Assembly (NCBI RefSeq): GCF_018397995.1 | Contig: NZ_BBQH01000033.1 | Span: forward strand, 38,515-86,957 | Source: Rhizomonospora bruguierae | GTDB lineage: Bacteria; Actinomycetota; Actinomycetes; Mycobacteriales; Micromonosporaceae | Direction of reading: 5' to 3' | Length of the DNA stretch: 48,443 nucleotides | Shown here: positions 36,947-45,334 of the stretch, piece by piece | Numbering within the stretch: the first letter of the stretch is position 1 | Layout of the letters: every line of letters starts with the position of its first letter | Notes under the pieces: generated by a model | What the model saw: only the letters and a program-made list of their open reading frames with translations | What the model was told of the DNA's origin: nothing | The model's database searches: none | Translations under genes and position numbers: made by a program

Positions 36947-38290
36947 TTACGCCGCCCGGGCGACCTCCGGGTTGTCCACCACGGACGGCACCACGTACAG
37001 CCGCGGGGTGGGCAGGACCACCAGCCGCAGCCGCTCCCGCCGCCGGCGCAGCTGCCAGACGAGCGCGACCACGCCGGCCAGCAGCGACAGGACGCCGCCG
37101 AGCCAGACGCTGGACGGCGCCCCGAAGTGCTCCGCCCACCAGCCGATGAACGGCGCGCCGATCGGCGTGGTACCGAGAAAGACCAGGACGTACAGCGACA
37201 TGACCCGGCCCCGGTAGGCGGCGTCGGTACCGAGCTGGACCCGCTGGTTCGCGGCCTGGGCGAAGTAGACCATGAAGAACCCGGTCGGCACGAGCAGCGC
37301 GGCCACCAGCCAGAACGTGGGCGCGAACCCGGCCACCGTCTCGAGCGCGCCGAACGCGACCGCCGCGGCCAGCACCACGTACGCGGACGGGCGCCCGCGC
37401 CGGCCGCTGCCGGCCAGCGCACCGGCCAGCGCACCGCCCGCCAGCGCGGTGGTGAACAGGCCGAACGACGCGGCGCCGCTGGCGAACGTGACCTTGGCCA
37501 GCGCGGCCAGCGTCACCGGGAAGTTGAAGCCGAGCATCCCGACCACCGCCATCAGCACGATCGGCAGGATCAGGTCGGGGCGGCCGCGCACGTACCGCAG
37601 CCCGTCGGTGATCGTGGCCGCGTCCCGCTCGGCCACCGGCGGCAACGCCTCCCGGTAGAGCTCCGCGGGGCGGATCCGGATGAGGCTGACCATCGGGGAC
37701 AGCGCCAGGATGGTGCTGAGCTGGAACACCGGCCCCACGCCGAACCAGGCGATCGCCAGGCCGGCCACGGCGGGTCCGGTGATCCGCGCGGTGTTGAAGG
37801 TGGCCGCGGAGAGCGAGAGCGCGTTCGGCAGCAGCGGGGTACCGACCAGTTCGGAGACGAACGCCTGGCGGACCGGCGTCTCGACGGCGTTGGCGATGCC
37901 GAGCAGCGTGGCGAAGACGAACACGTGCCACAACTGGACCACGCCGGTGAACACCAGCGCGCCCAGGACCATGGCGAGCCCGGCCCAGGCGCCGTTCGCC
38001 ACGATCAGGATCCGCCGCTTGTCGTACCGGTCGGCCAGCTTCCCCGCGTACAGCGTGAGCAGCAGGACCGGGATGAACTGGAGCGCGGTGACCACGCCGA
38101 GCGCGGTCGCCGAGTTGCCGGACAACTGGAGCACCAGCCAGTCCTGGGCGGTGATCATCACCCAGACGCCGATGAGCTTGACCAGTTGCCCGGTCGCGAA
38201 CAGCCGGTAGTTGCGGACGGACAGGGACTGGAACGTCGTGCCTAAACGTGCCCGCACGCGGGGTGCGCCTCCTCGGGTCGTACGCCACAT
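36947..38290 (-). CDS. MFS efflux transporter, MarR-controlled
   Basis: This is a 447-residue transporter of the MFS_3 group. The opening VRNYRLFATGQLVKLIGVWVMITAQDWLVL, the loop LYAGKLADRYDKRRILIVAN and VETPVRQAFVSELVG in the centre are typical. It lies 44 bp after the marR gene on the same strand, so drug or metabolite efflux under MarR repression is likely. The ATG at 38290 is used; GTG codons at 38293 and 38296 are alternatives. The C-terminal 25 residues after the last helix are polar. Confidence 0.87.
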   Translation of the reverse strand: MWRTTRGGAPRVRARLGTTFQSLSVRNYRLFATGQLVKLIGVWVMITAQDWLVLQLSGNSATALGVVTALQFIPVLLLTLYAGKLADRYDKRRILIVANGAWAGLAMVLGALVFTGVVQLWHVFVFATLLGIANAVETPVRQAFVSELVGTPLLPNALSLSAATFNTARITGPAVAGLAIAWFGVGPVFQLSTILALSPMVSLIRIRPAELYREALPPVAERDAATITDGLRYVRGRPDLILPIVLMAVVGMLGFNFPVTLAALAKVTFASGAASFGLFTTALAGGALAGALAGSGRRGRPSAYVVLAAAVAFGALETVAGFAPTFWLVAALLVPTGFFMVYFAQAANQRVQLGTDAAYRGRVMSLYVLVFLGTTPIGAPFIGWWAEHFGAPSSVWLGGVLSLLAGVVALVWQLRRRRERLRLVVLPTPRLYVVPSVVDNPEVARAA

Positions 38291-38334
38291 CACCACACGT
38301 GACGAAACGGACCCGGCGGCGGCCGGCGGGACTG

Positions 38335-38802
38335 CTAGCCCCGCGCCACCCGTTGCAGGATCTCCGCGGCCGCGGCCAGCGCCGCGCGTTCGGGTCCGGT
38401 CAGCTCGCTCAGCCGCTGGGCCAGCCACTGGTCCCGCGAGCGCTCGAACTGCGCGTACACGACCCGCCCCCGTTCGGTAGCCGACAGGATCACCTGCCGG
38501 CCGTCGGTCGGGTGCGGAGCCCGTTGCACGAGCCCGGCCTCCTCCAGCCGCCCGACGATCTTGGTCATCGTCGGCGGCTGCACCCGCTCCAGATCGGCCA
38601 ACTCCCGCGGCGTGAGCGCGCCGGCCAGCTCGAGGCTGGTCAGCGCGGACAGCTGGGCGATGGTGAGGTCGCCGACCGGCCGGGCCTGGCGGACCCGCCG
38701 GTTCAACCGGGTGATCGCGTCGCGCAGCTCGTGGGCGAGCTGGGCAGCGCCATCACCCGATCCCTGTTCTGGGTGATGTGCCGTCACGGTCCGCTCCGTC
38801 AC
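38335..38802 (-). CDS. MarR-family transcriptional regulator
   Basis: This 155-residue winged-helix repressor shows TIAQLSALTSLELAGALTPRELADLERVQPPTMTKIVGRLEEAGLVQRAPHPTDGRQVILSATERG in the usual order: helix-turn-helix at about 50-85 and the wing at about 90-105. It has a GTG start. A TTAG-N5-CTAA palindrome at 38808-38820 lies just upstream, and the MFS gene follows. The two form a typical efflux module controlled by an unknown ligand. Confidence 0.92.
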   Translation of the reverse strand: MTERTVTAHHPEQGSGDGAAQLAHELRDAITRLNRRVRQARPVGDLTIAQLSALTSLELAGALTPRELADLERVQPPTMTKIVGRLEEAGLVQRAPHPTDGRQVILSATERGRVVYAQFERSRDQWLAQRLSELTGPERAALAAAAEILQRVARG

Positions 38803-38807
38803 GTTCG

Positions 38808-38820
38808 TTAGCTTAACTAA
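38808..38820. promoter_or_regulatory. MarR-type operator
   Basis: TTAGCTTAACTAA is an AT-rich palindrome (TTAG-N5-CTAA) six bases upstream of the marR start in an otherwise GC-rich region. MarR proteins usually bind such sites and repress their own operon. Confidence 0.68.
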
Positions 38821-38874
38821 TGAGCATGGCTAAGGACCAGGATTCCGGTTATCTGAGACGCCGGTCACCGCCGG

Positions 38875-40347
38875 TCAGAAGACCAGTGTCTCAATCGGAC
38901 CGCGCAGGAAGTAGACCAGGAACAGCGCCGACACCACATAGAGCAGCGGGTGGACCTGCGACGCCTTGCCCTTGACCAGTTTGAACAGCACGAAGGTGAC
39001 GAGACCGGCGGCGATCCCGTTGGTGATCGAGTAGGTGAACGGCATCAGCACGATGGTCAGGAACGCCGGGAGCGCGATCTCGTAGTCGCTCCAGTCGATG
39101 GTCCGCACCGCGGTCATCATGAGGAAGCCGACCACGACCAGCGCGGTCGAGGCCGCCTCGAACGGGACCACCTCCACAACCGGGGCCAGGAAGATGGCCA
39201 GCAGGAACAGCCCACCGGTCACCAGGCTGGCCGCCCCGGTCCGGGCGCCCTCGCCCACGCCGGCCGCGCTCTCGATGTACGTGGTGTTGCTGGACACGCT
39301 CGCCGCGCCGCCGGCCGCCGCGGCGACCGAGTCCACCAGCAGGATCTCCCGGGTCCGTGGCGGGGTGCCGTCCGCCTGGAGCAGGTCGGCCTCCTGGCCG
39401 ACCGCGACCATCGTGCCCATCGTGTCGAAGAAGTCCGTGATCAGCAGGGTGAACACGAACATCAGCACCACCAGCACGCCCGCCCGGCCCCACGAGTCGA
39501 ACAGGTTGAACCGGCCGAGCAGGGACAGGTCCGGCGCCACCGCCAGGTCGCGCAGCGCGGGCAGCTTCGGCACGTTCAGCGACCAGCCGTGGGGGTTGCC
39601 GGCCGGCCCGCCAGACGGTCCCACGCGCACGATCGACTCGACGATGATCGCGAGCGCCGTGGAGCCCAGGATGCCGATCAGGATCGCACCCCGGACCCGG
39701 CGCACCACGAGGACCAGGGTCAGCAGCAGACCCAGCACGAAGACCAGGCCCGGCCAGGTGATCAGCTTGCCGCCGAAGCCCAGCCCGATCGGCGGGGAGC
39801 CCTGGCCGGTGCTGCGCACGAAGCCCGCGTCCACCAGGCCGATCAGCGCCAGAAACAGGCCGATACCGACGCCGATCGCGGTCTTCAACTGGGTCGGCAC
39901 GGCCACGAACACCGCCGTGCGCAGGCCGGTCAGCACCAGGATCAGGATGAGGATGCCCTCCATGACCACCAGGCCCATCGCGTCGGCCCAGGTCATCTTC
40001 GGGGCGACCTCGAACGCCACCAGGGCGTTCACGCCGAGCCCGGCGGCCACCGCGAGCGGGAACCGGCCGACCACGCCCATGAGGATCGTCATCACGCCGG
40101 CCACCAGCGCGGTCGCCGCGGCGATCGCCGGGATCGCCAGCGACTTCTTGTCGCCGTCGACCGCGCCGCCGAGGATCAGCGGGTTCAGCACGATGATGTA
40201 CGCCATCGTGAAGAACGTGGCGAACCCGCCGCGCACCTCCCGGCCGACCGTGGACCCGCGTGCGGAGATCTCGAAAAAGCGGTCGAATCCGTTGCGCGGG
40301 GCGGCGGGGCGGTCCATCGTGTCCGCGGCGGGTGGTGGAACGGTCAT
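38875..40347 (-). CDS. NCS2-family purine permease (AzgA/PbuG-like)
   Basis: This membrane protein of 490 residues has about 13 helices. The group's landmarks are RFFEISARGSTVGREVRGGFATFFTMAYIIVLNP at the start, GRFPLAVAAGLGVNALVAF, FTLLITDFFDTMGTMVAVGQEADLL and VSSNTTYIESAAGVGEGARTG, which match the adenine/guanine/hypoxanthine permease branch. ATG 40347 has GGTGAGG six bases upstream; a longer frame exists but lacks family similarity. No purine riboswitch was found before it. Confidence 0.92.
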   Translation of the reverse strand: MTVPPPAADTMDRPAAPRNGFDRFFEISARGSTVGREVRGGFATFFTMAYIIVLNPLILGGAVDGDKKSLAIPAIAAATALVAGVMTILMGVVGRFPLAVAAGLGVNALVAFEVAPKMTWADAMGLVVMEGILILILVLTGLRTAVFVAVPTQLKTAIGVGIGLFLALIGLVDAGFVRSTGQGSPPIGLGFGGKLITWPGLVFVLGLLLTLVLVVRRVRGAILIGILGSTALAIIVESIVRVGPSGGPAGNPHGWSLNVPKLPALRDLAVAPDLSLLGRFNLFDSWGRAGVLVVLMFVFTLLITDFFDTMGTMVAVGQEADLLQADGTPPRTREILLVDSVAAAAGGAASVSSNTTYIESAAGVGEGARTGAASLVTGGLFLLAIFLAPVVEVVPFEAASTALVVVGFLMMTAVRTIDWSDYEIALPAFLTIVLMPFTYSITNGIAAGLVTFVLFKLVKGKASQVHPLLYVVSALFLVYFLRGPIETLVF

Positions 40348-40471
40348 CGCGGGCCTCACCAGTTGATCAATCGGGGTTGTCCCGCGCATCGTGTCAGATG
40401 GACCGGTGCGGAAAAAGACCGGCTGGGTAACAGGTGAGCGGGGCGGATCTTCCGGCCCGTACCCTGGCGTC

Positions 40472-40738
40472 GTGCCTGACGAACCCCGCGAGCAGCGGAG
40501 CCTGCGCCCGGTCGATCCGCCGATGGTCCCGTTCGCCGTCGGCGGCATGGTGGCCTGGGCGGTCGCCGGACTGGTGCTCCTGGCGTTCCGGGAGCGGCTC
40601 GCCGCGCACGGGCACACCGACTGGCTGTGGATCTGCCTGGCCGGCTTCCTGCTCGGCCTACCCGGCCTGGCGACGATGCTGGTGCACGACGCGAACCGCC
40701 GCCGCCGGCGGGTGGCCCCGCCGCAGCGGGAGGGCTGA
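40472..40738 (+). CDS. DUF2530 membrane protein
   Basis: This 88-residue protein has two membrane helices (about 23-42 and 53-73) with RLAAHGHTDWLW between them, and a C-terminal run of Arg. GTG 40472 begins VPDEPREQRSLRPVDPPMVPFAVGGM, the conserved family start. Its function is unknown. The gene ends in a hairpin shared with the convergent DUF3027 gene. Confidence 0.78.
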   Translation: MPDEPREQRSLRPVDPPMVPFAVGGMVAWAVAGLVLLAFRERLAAHGHTDWLWICLAGFLLGLPGLATMLVHDANRRRRRVAPPQREG

Positions 40739-40752
40739 GGAGAGCCTCAGCC
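40733..40752. terminator. Bidirectional terminator containing both stop codons
   Basis: GGCTGAGG (40733-40740), loop AGAG, CCTCAGCC (40745-40752): a perfect 8-bp stem. The left arm contains the TGA of the DUF2530 gene and the right arm the TGA of the DUF3027 gene on the other strand. Confidence 0.72.
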
Positions 40753-41574
40753 GAGCGGGTACGGCTCGGCGCCCGCGTCGAGGCCATCCACGGTACCGGC
40801 CGGCACCGGCTCGACCTCACCGTCGTCGAACACGGTCGGCAGTTCGTCGACCGGGGCGGCGGGCTGCTCGACCAGCACCTCCGAGTGGGCGCCGCAGCCG
40901 TGGTCCACGCTGACCGCCCGGCCGTCGTCCGGGGCGTAGACGTTGCCGCACACGCCGAAGTTCTGCCGCATCGCGCCGGCCAGCGGCAGGAAGAAGCCGC
41001 ACCGGCCGCAGCGGGCGGTGCGCGGCGCGGAGACCGAGATCGCCGCCTCCGGGCCGTGCTCCCCGTCGTACCAGCGCTGGGCGGTCTCCAGCCGGCCCTC
41101 CCGGGACATCACCCGCGGCCGGCCAAGGCCCAGCTCCCAGTTGACCTCCTCCACCGCCGGGTCGTCCGAGAGCAGGTACCCGGGCGCCAGCCGGTCGTCG
41201 TCCGGCCCGGCCGGCAGCAGGTCACCGACGCCCAGGTCACCCGGTTGCAGCCGCTCGTTCCACGGGACCCAGCCGGGCGCCCGCAGCGCCTCCGGGCCGG
41301 GCAGCAGGACGGTCTCGCAGATCGTCACCAGCCGGCTGCGGGGCGCCCGGGTCACCGTGACCCCCCAGCGCCACCCCACATACCCCGGCAGGCGGCACTC
41401 GAAGAAGTGGGTCACCAGCCGGTCGCCCTCGCCGACCGCGGCGAGATGCTCGCCGACGTGCTCCGGCCCGGTCTCGACAATCGCCGCGCGGGCCAACTCG
41501 ACGGCGTCGGCGCACACCTGGTCGGGACGGGCGGAGCGGGCCGTGGTCCTGGTCACCGGGTCATTCTTGCCCAT
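40747..41574 (-). CDS. DUF3027 zinc-ribbon-like protein
   Basis: This 275-residue actinobacterial protein has an N-terminal DUF3027 part (CADAVELARAAIVE, GEHLAAVGEGDRLVTHFFECRLPGYVGWRWGVTVTRAPRS) and a C-terminal Cys-rich site: C189-x2-C192, C209 and C227 in DHGCGAHSE, probably binding zinc. The tail is acidic. Function is unknown; the metal site and the SPbR-like fold suggest nucleic-acid or protein contacts. The ATG at 41574 is used; a GTG six codons downstream is an alternative. Confidence 0.82.
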   Translation of the reverse strand: MGKNDPVTRTTARSARPDQVCADAVELARAAIVETGPEHVGEHLAAVGEGDRLVTHFFECRLPGYVGWRWGVTVTRAPRSRLVTICETVLLPGPEALRAPGWVPWNERLQPGDLGVGDLLPAGPDDDRLAPGYLLSDDPAVEEVNWELGLGRPRVMSREGRLETAQRWYDGEHGPEAAISVSAPRTARCGRCGFFLPLAGAMRQNFGVCGNVYAPDDGRAVSVDHGCGAHSEVLVEQPAAPVDELPTVFDDGEVEPVPAGTVDGLDAGAEPYPLG

Positions 41575-41646
41575 GCGCGGCGGCAGCGGTCAACGCGCCC
41601 CACCGGGTGACCCGCTCCGCTCGCGCGAATGCGGGAGGATAGGCCC

Positions 41647-43422
41647 ATGCGGCGGGAGGACAGGCGCGGCCGGACGGTCGGGCGCACGGTGGGCACCGCG
41701 ATCCGCGCCGGGCGGGCACTGGCCCGCGGCACCGCGACGACCGGGCGCTGGGCCGGGCGCACCGTGGGCGAGGTGCGGCGCAAGGGCGCGGGCGGGGAGA
41801 GCGGCATGGCCCGCCTGTTCGACCTGCACGCCGCGTCCTGCGCCGGGGACACGCTGATCACCATCGGGCTGGCCGGCACGATCTTCTTCTCCGCCCCGCT
41901 CGGCGAGGCCCGCGACAAGGTGGGGCTGTACCTGCTCGTGACGATGGTCCCGTTCGCGCTGCTGGCCCCCGTGGTCGGCCCGCTGCTGGACCACTTCCGC
42001 CACGGCCGCCGGTACGCCCTGGCCGCCACCATGCTGGGTCGCGCCTTCCTCGCCTGGCTGATCTCGGACTACATCCACGGCTTCGGCCTGTACCCGGCGG
42101 CGTTCGGCGTGCTGGCCCTGTCCCGGGCGTACGGGGTGGCCCGCTCGGCGGCGGTGCCCCGGCTGCTGCCGCGCGGGCTGGGCCTGTCCCAGGCGGGCGC
42201 CCGGGCCAGCGTGTACGGCACGGTGGCCGGCGCCGTGGTGGCGCCGCTCGGGGTCGCGGCGTTCCAGTTCGGACCGCAGTGGCCGCTGCGGGTGGCCACG
42301 GTCATCTTCGTGATCGGCATGGTGCACGCGCTGCGCCTGCCCCCGCGCGCCGACTCCGACCCGCCGGAGACCGTCCCGCGCGTGTTCCTCGCGCCCTGGC
42401 GCCGCACCGGCGGGGAGAAGGTGCTCACCGGCCGCCTGGTGCTGGCCACCGTCGCGGGCAGCGCCACGCTTCGCGCCCTGTACGGGTTCCTGCTGCTGTT
42501 CCTCGCCTTCTCGATCAAGGCGGGCGACCTGCCCGGCACCGTGCTCGGGATGACCTTCGGGGAGGGGTTCGCGCTCAGCGTGGTCGGCGGGGCGCTGGGC
42601 GCCGGCACGTTCCTGGCGACCGCGCTGGGCACCCGGCTGAACATCCACCGCCCGGCCGCGCTCCAGGCCACCGGCCTGCTCCTGGCGGCCGGCGCCGCCA
42701 CCCTGGCCGCGCTGCGCTTCACGCTGGTCACGGTGGCCCTCTTCTGTCTCGTGACCGCGCTGGCCAGCGGCCTGGCCAAGCTCGCCGTGGACGCGACCAT
42801 CCAGGAGCGGATCGCCGAACGCTCCCGGGCCAGCGCCTTCGCGCACGCCGAGACCGTGCTCATGCTGGCCTGGGTGGCCGGCGGCGGCCTCGGCCTGATC
42901 CCGATGGGCGGCCGGGTCGGCCTGGTGGCGGCGGCGGTCTTCGCCGCGCTGGCGCTGCTGCGGGCGGCGGCGGTCGCCGCGGGCCTGCGCCGCGAGCGGC
43001 TCAACGGCCGCGCCGCCCCGGAGGCGACCGAGCAGCGCCCCGCCGACCGGTCCACCGCCGCACCGGCCGCCGACCGCCCGGCCAGCCGGGTCGGCTCCGA
43101 CGAGCCAACCCTGGTCGATCCACGCACGACCGTGCCGCCCGTGGACCCGTGGTCGGACGCGGCCACGGCGCCGTCACCCGCCGCGCCGGCGCCCGCCCCC
43201 GCACCACCGCTGCGCGCGGCCGGGGGCGGCGAGGAGCCGGCCCGGCGACGGCTGCGGCCCTTCGGCCGGCCGACACCCAAGCAGGGTGGGCCGTCGGGCA
43301 CCCCCGTCCCGCCCGCACCCGACGACGACCCGCTGACCCCACCCGGCTTCCACATCTACCGCCCCGGCGCCCGGCGTCCGGCCGGCGACGACCCCGCGCC
43401 CAAGAACCGGTCCGGCGAGTGA
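41647..43422 (+). CDS. MFS transporter with long Pro/Ala-rich tail, coupled to mqnB
   Basis: This 591-residue protein has a basic N-terminus (1-50), a 12-helix MFS core (about 65-445; LITIGLAGTIFFSAPLGEARDKVGLYLL, PVVGPLLDHFRHGRRYALAATML, RAYGVARSAAVPRLLP) and a cytoplasmic tail of about 140 residues rich in Pro, Ala and Arg that ends PPGFHIYRPGARRP. ATG 41647 has GGGAGGA eight bases upstream; an ATG at 41629 would include that site. Its stop overlaps the mqnB start (GTGA). Substrate unknown. Confidence 0.86.
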   Translation: MRREDRRGRTVGRTVGTAIRAGRALARGTATTGRWAGRTVGEVRRKGAGGESGMARLFDLHAASCAGDTLITIGLAGTIFFSAPLGEARDKVGLYLLVTMVPFALLAPVVGPLLDHFRHGRRYALAATMLGRAFLAWLISDYIHGFGLYPAAFGVLALSRAYGVARSAAVPRLLPRGLGLSQAGARASVYGTVAGAVVAPLGVAAFQFGPQWPLRVATVIFVIGMVHALRLPPRADSDPPETVPRVFLAPWRRTGGEKVLTGRLVLATVAGSATLRALYGFLLLFLAFSIKAGDLPGTVLGMTFGEGFALSVVGGALGAGTFLATALGTRLNIHRPAALQATGLLLAAGAATLAALRFTLVTVALFCLVTALASGLAKLAVDATIQERIAERSRASAFAHAETVLMLAWVAGGGLGLIPMGGRVGLVAAAVFAALALLRAAAVAAGLRRERLNGRAAPEATEQRPADRSTAAPAADRPASRVGSDEPTLVDPRTTVPPVDPWSDAATAPSPAAPAPAPAPPLRAAGGGEEPARRRLRPFGRPTPKQGGPSGTPVPPAPDDDPLTPPGFHIYRPGARRPAGDDPAPKNRSGE

Positions 43423-44084
43423 GACGTCCGCTACTCATCGCCACCGCGGTCGAGGCGGAGGCGGAGGCGGTCCGGGCCGGGCTGCCCGCCACCCCGGCCG
43501 CCGGGGCCGCGCCGATCGGGGTCGTGCCGGTCGGGGTCGGTCCCGCGGCGGCGGCCGCCGGGGCCGCGCGGGTCCTCGCGCTGGCCGAGGCCGCTGGCCG
43601 CCCCTACCGCGGGGTGATCTCCGCCGGCATCGGGGGTGGCTTCGCCGGGCGGGTGGGGTTGGCGGCGGTGGCCCTGGGCGTCCGGTCCATCGCCGCCGAC
43701 CTGGGTGCCGACTCGCCCGCTGGGTTCATCCCGCTCGACGACCTGGGCTTCGGCACCACCACCCTGCCGGCCGACCCCGGGCTGCTGGCGACGCTGCGCG
43801 CGGCGCTGCCCGGGGCGGTCACCGGCGACATCCTCACCGTCTCCACGGTCACCGGCACCAGCGAGGGCGTCGCCGGGGTTCTGGCCCGCCACCCGGACGC
43901 CGTCGCGGAGGGCATGGAGGGGTACGGCGTCGCCTGCGCCGCCCGGGAGGCGGGCGTCCCGTTCGCCGAACTACGCGCCGTCTCCAACCCGGTAGGCCCC
44001 CGGGACCGGGCGGCGTGGCGCATACCCCAGGCCCTGGCCGCGCTCGCCGCCGCCGCGGGTGCCGTGGCTACCGTGGTCACGTGA
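43419..44084 (+). CDS. mqnB: Futalosine hydrolase
   Basis: This 221-residue enzyme of the nucleoside-phosphorylase/hydrolase fold splits futalosine into hypoxanthine and dehypoxanthine futalosine in the alternative menaquinone pathway. Motifs: LLIATAVEAEAEAV at the start, GVISAGIGGGFAG, and ILTVSTVTGTSE then AVAEGMEGYGVACAAREAGVPFAELRAVSN near the end, as in MqnB. GTG 43419 overlaps the MFS stop; the frame upstream is a shadow. The mqnD gene follows with another GTGA overlap, confirming the assignment. Confidence 0.93.
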   Translation: MRRPLLIATAVEAEAEAVRAGLPATPAAGAAPIGVVPVGVGPAAAAAGAARVLALAEAAGRPYRGVISAGIGGGFAGRVGLAAVALGVRSIAADLGADSPAGFIPLDDLGFGTTTLPADPGLLATLRAALPGAVTGDILTVSTVTGTSEGVAGVLARHPDAVAEGMEGYGVACAAREAGVPFAELRAVSNPVGPRDRAAWRIPQALAALAAAAGAVATVVT

Positions 44085-44884
44085 CCCTCTCGCTCGCCTT
44101 CTCCCCCTGCCCGAACGACACCTTTGTCTTCCACGCGCTGGCGCACGGCCTGGTCGAGGGCGCCCCGCCGGTCGAGGTCACGTACGCCGACGTGGACGTC
44201 ACCAACACCGCCGCCGAACGCGGCGAGTTCGACCTGGTGAAGGTGAGCTACGCGGCCCTGCCGTGGCTGCTGGACTCCTACGACCTGCTGCCCTGCGGGG
44301 GTGCGCTCGGCCGGGGCTGCGGCCCCCTCGTGCTCGCCGCCGGGCCCACCGCGGACCTGACCGGCCAGACCGTCGCCGTCCCCGGCGACCGGACCACGGC
44401 GTACCTGCTGTTCCGGCTCTGGTCGGCGCGGCGCCCGCCGGCCCGCATCGAGGTGGTCCCGTTCCACGAGATCATGCCGGGCGTGGCCGAGGGCCGGTTC
44501 GGCGCCGGCCTGGTGATCCACGAGGCGCGGTTCACGTACCCGCGGTACGGGCTGACCGCCCTGGCCGACCTGGGCGAGTGGTGGGAGGGCGAGACCGGAC
44601 TGCCGATCCCGCTCGGCGCGATCCTCGCCAAGAAGGGCAGCGTGGACCCGGTCGCCGCCGCCGGGTGGGTGCGCGAGTCGGTCCGGGCCGCCTGGCGCGA
44701 CCCGGCGGCCAGCCGGGCGTACGTCCTGGAACACGCCCAGGAGATGGAGCCGGACGTGGTGCGCCGGCATATCGACCTGTACGTGAACCAGTTCACCGAG
44801 AACCTCGGCGAGGAGGGGCACGCGGCGGTCAGGACCCTGCTGGACCGCGCGGCCGCGGCCGGGCTGGTGCCCGCCGGGGGCTAG
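44081..44884 (+). CDS. mqnD: 1,4-dihydroxy-6-naphthoate synthase
   Basis: This 267-residue enzyme acts one or two steps after MqnB, turning cyclic dehypoxanthine futalosine into 1,4-dihydroxy-6-naphthoate. Its periplasmic-binding-protein-like fold is seen in SLAFSPCPNDTFVFHALAHG at the start, GEFDLVKVSYAALPWLLDSYDLLPCGGALGRGCGPLV, and MPGVAEGRFGAGLVIHEARFTYPRYGL. The GTG start overlaps the mqnB stop. The stop codon shares the CTAG palindrome with the convergent cold-shock gene. Confidence 0.95.
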   Translation: MTLSLAFSPCPNDTFVFHALAHGLVEGAPPVEVTYADVDVTNTAAERGEFDLVKVSYAALPWLLDSYDLLPCGGALGRGCGPLVLAAGPTADLTGQTVAVPGDRTTAYLLFRLWSARRPPARIEVVPFHEIMPGVAEGRFGAGLVIHEARFTYPRYGLTALADLGEWWEGETGLPIPLGAILAKKGSVDPVAAAGWVRESVRAAWRDPAASRAYVLEHAQEMEPDVVRRHIDLYVNQFTENLGEEGHAAVRTLLDRAAAAGLVPAGG

Positions 44885-45267
44885 ATCTCCAGCTCGCGGG
44901 CCACGGCGTGCACCACCTGCGCGACCGTCTGCGCGGTGCGCTTGTCCGGGAAGCGGCCCCGGCGCAGGTCGGGCTGGATCTTGGCCTCCAGCACCTTGAT
45001 CATGTCCTCGATCAGCCCGTGCAGCTCCTCGGCCGGGCGCCGGCGTAGCTCCGCCACGGACGGCGGGGTGTCCAGCAGCTTGACCCCGAGGGCCTGGTTG
45101 CCGCGGCGGCTCTCCACCACCCCGAACTCGACCCGCTGGCCCCCCTTGAGCTCGGTGACCCCGGCCGGCAGGGCACCCTTGGGCAGGAACACGTCACCGC
45201 CCTCGTCACTGGTGACGAAGCCGTATCCCTTAGCCGCGTCGTACCACTTCACTCGACCCGTGGGCAC
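44881..45267 (-). CDS. Cold-shock-domain protein with helical C-terminal extension
   Basis: This 128-residue protein has a cold-shock domain at 1-67 (GRVKWYDAAKGYGFVTSDEGGDVFLPKGAL; the RNP1-like KGYGFV is intact and RNP2 is DVFLPKG instead of VFVH) and a 60-residue helical tail (VAELRRRPAEELHGLIEDMIKVLEAKIQPDLRRGRFPDKRTAQTVAQVVHAVARELEI is its general character). Typical CspA has about 67 residues, so the tail is an extra domain. It probably binds single-stranded nucleic acid. It is convergent with mqnD, overlapping by four bases. Confidence 0.9.
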   Translation of the reverse strand: MPTGRVKWYDAAKGYGFVTSDEGGDVFLPKGALPAGVTELKGGQRVEFGVVESRRGNQALGVKLLDTPPSVAELRRRPAEELHGLIEDMIKVLEAKIQPDLRRGRFPDKRTAQTVAQVVHAVARELEI

Positions 45268-45334
45268 CGCAGATCTCGACCTTCCATACCGGATTGACGG
45301 GCAGCGCAGCGCGGCCCGCGTATAAGGCTAGCCA

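Noticed and set aside
40348-40471. A purine riboswitch or TTGATCAA (40363-40370) operator before the purine permease
   Set aside because: No three-helix purine aptamer core could be recognised, and an isolated 8-bp palindrome is weak evidence.
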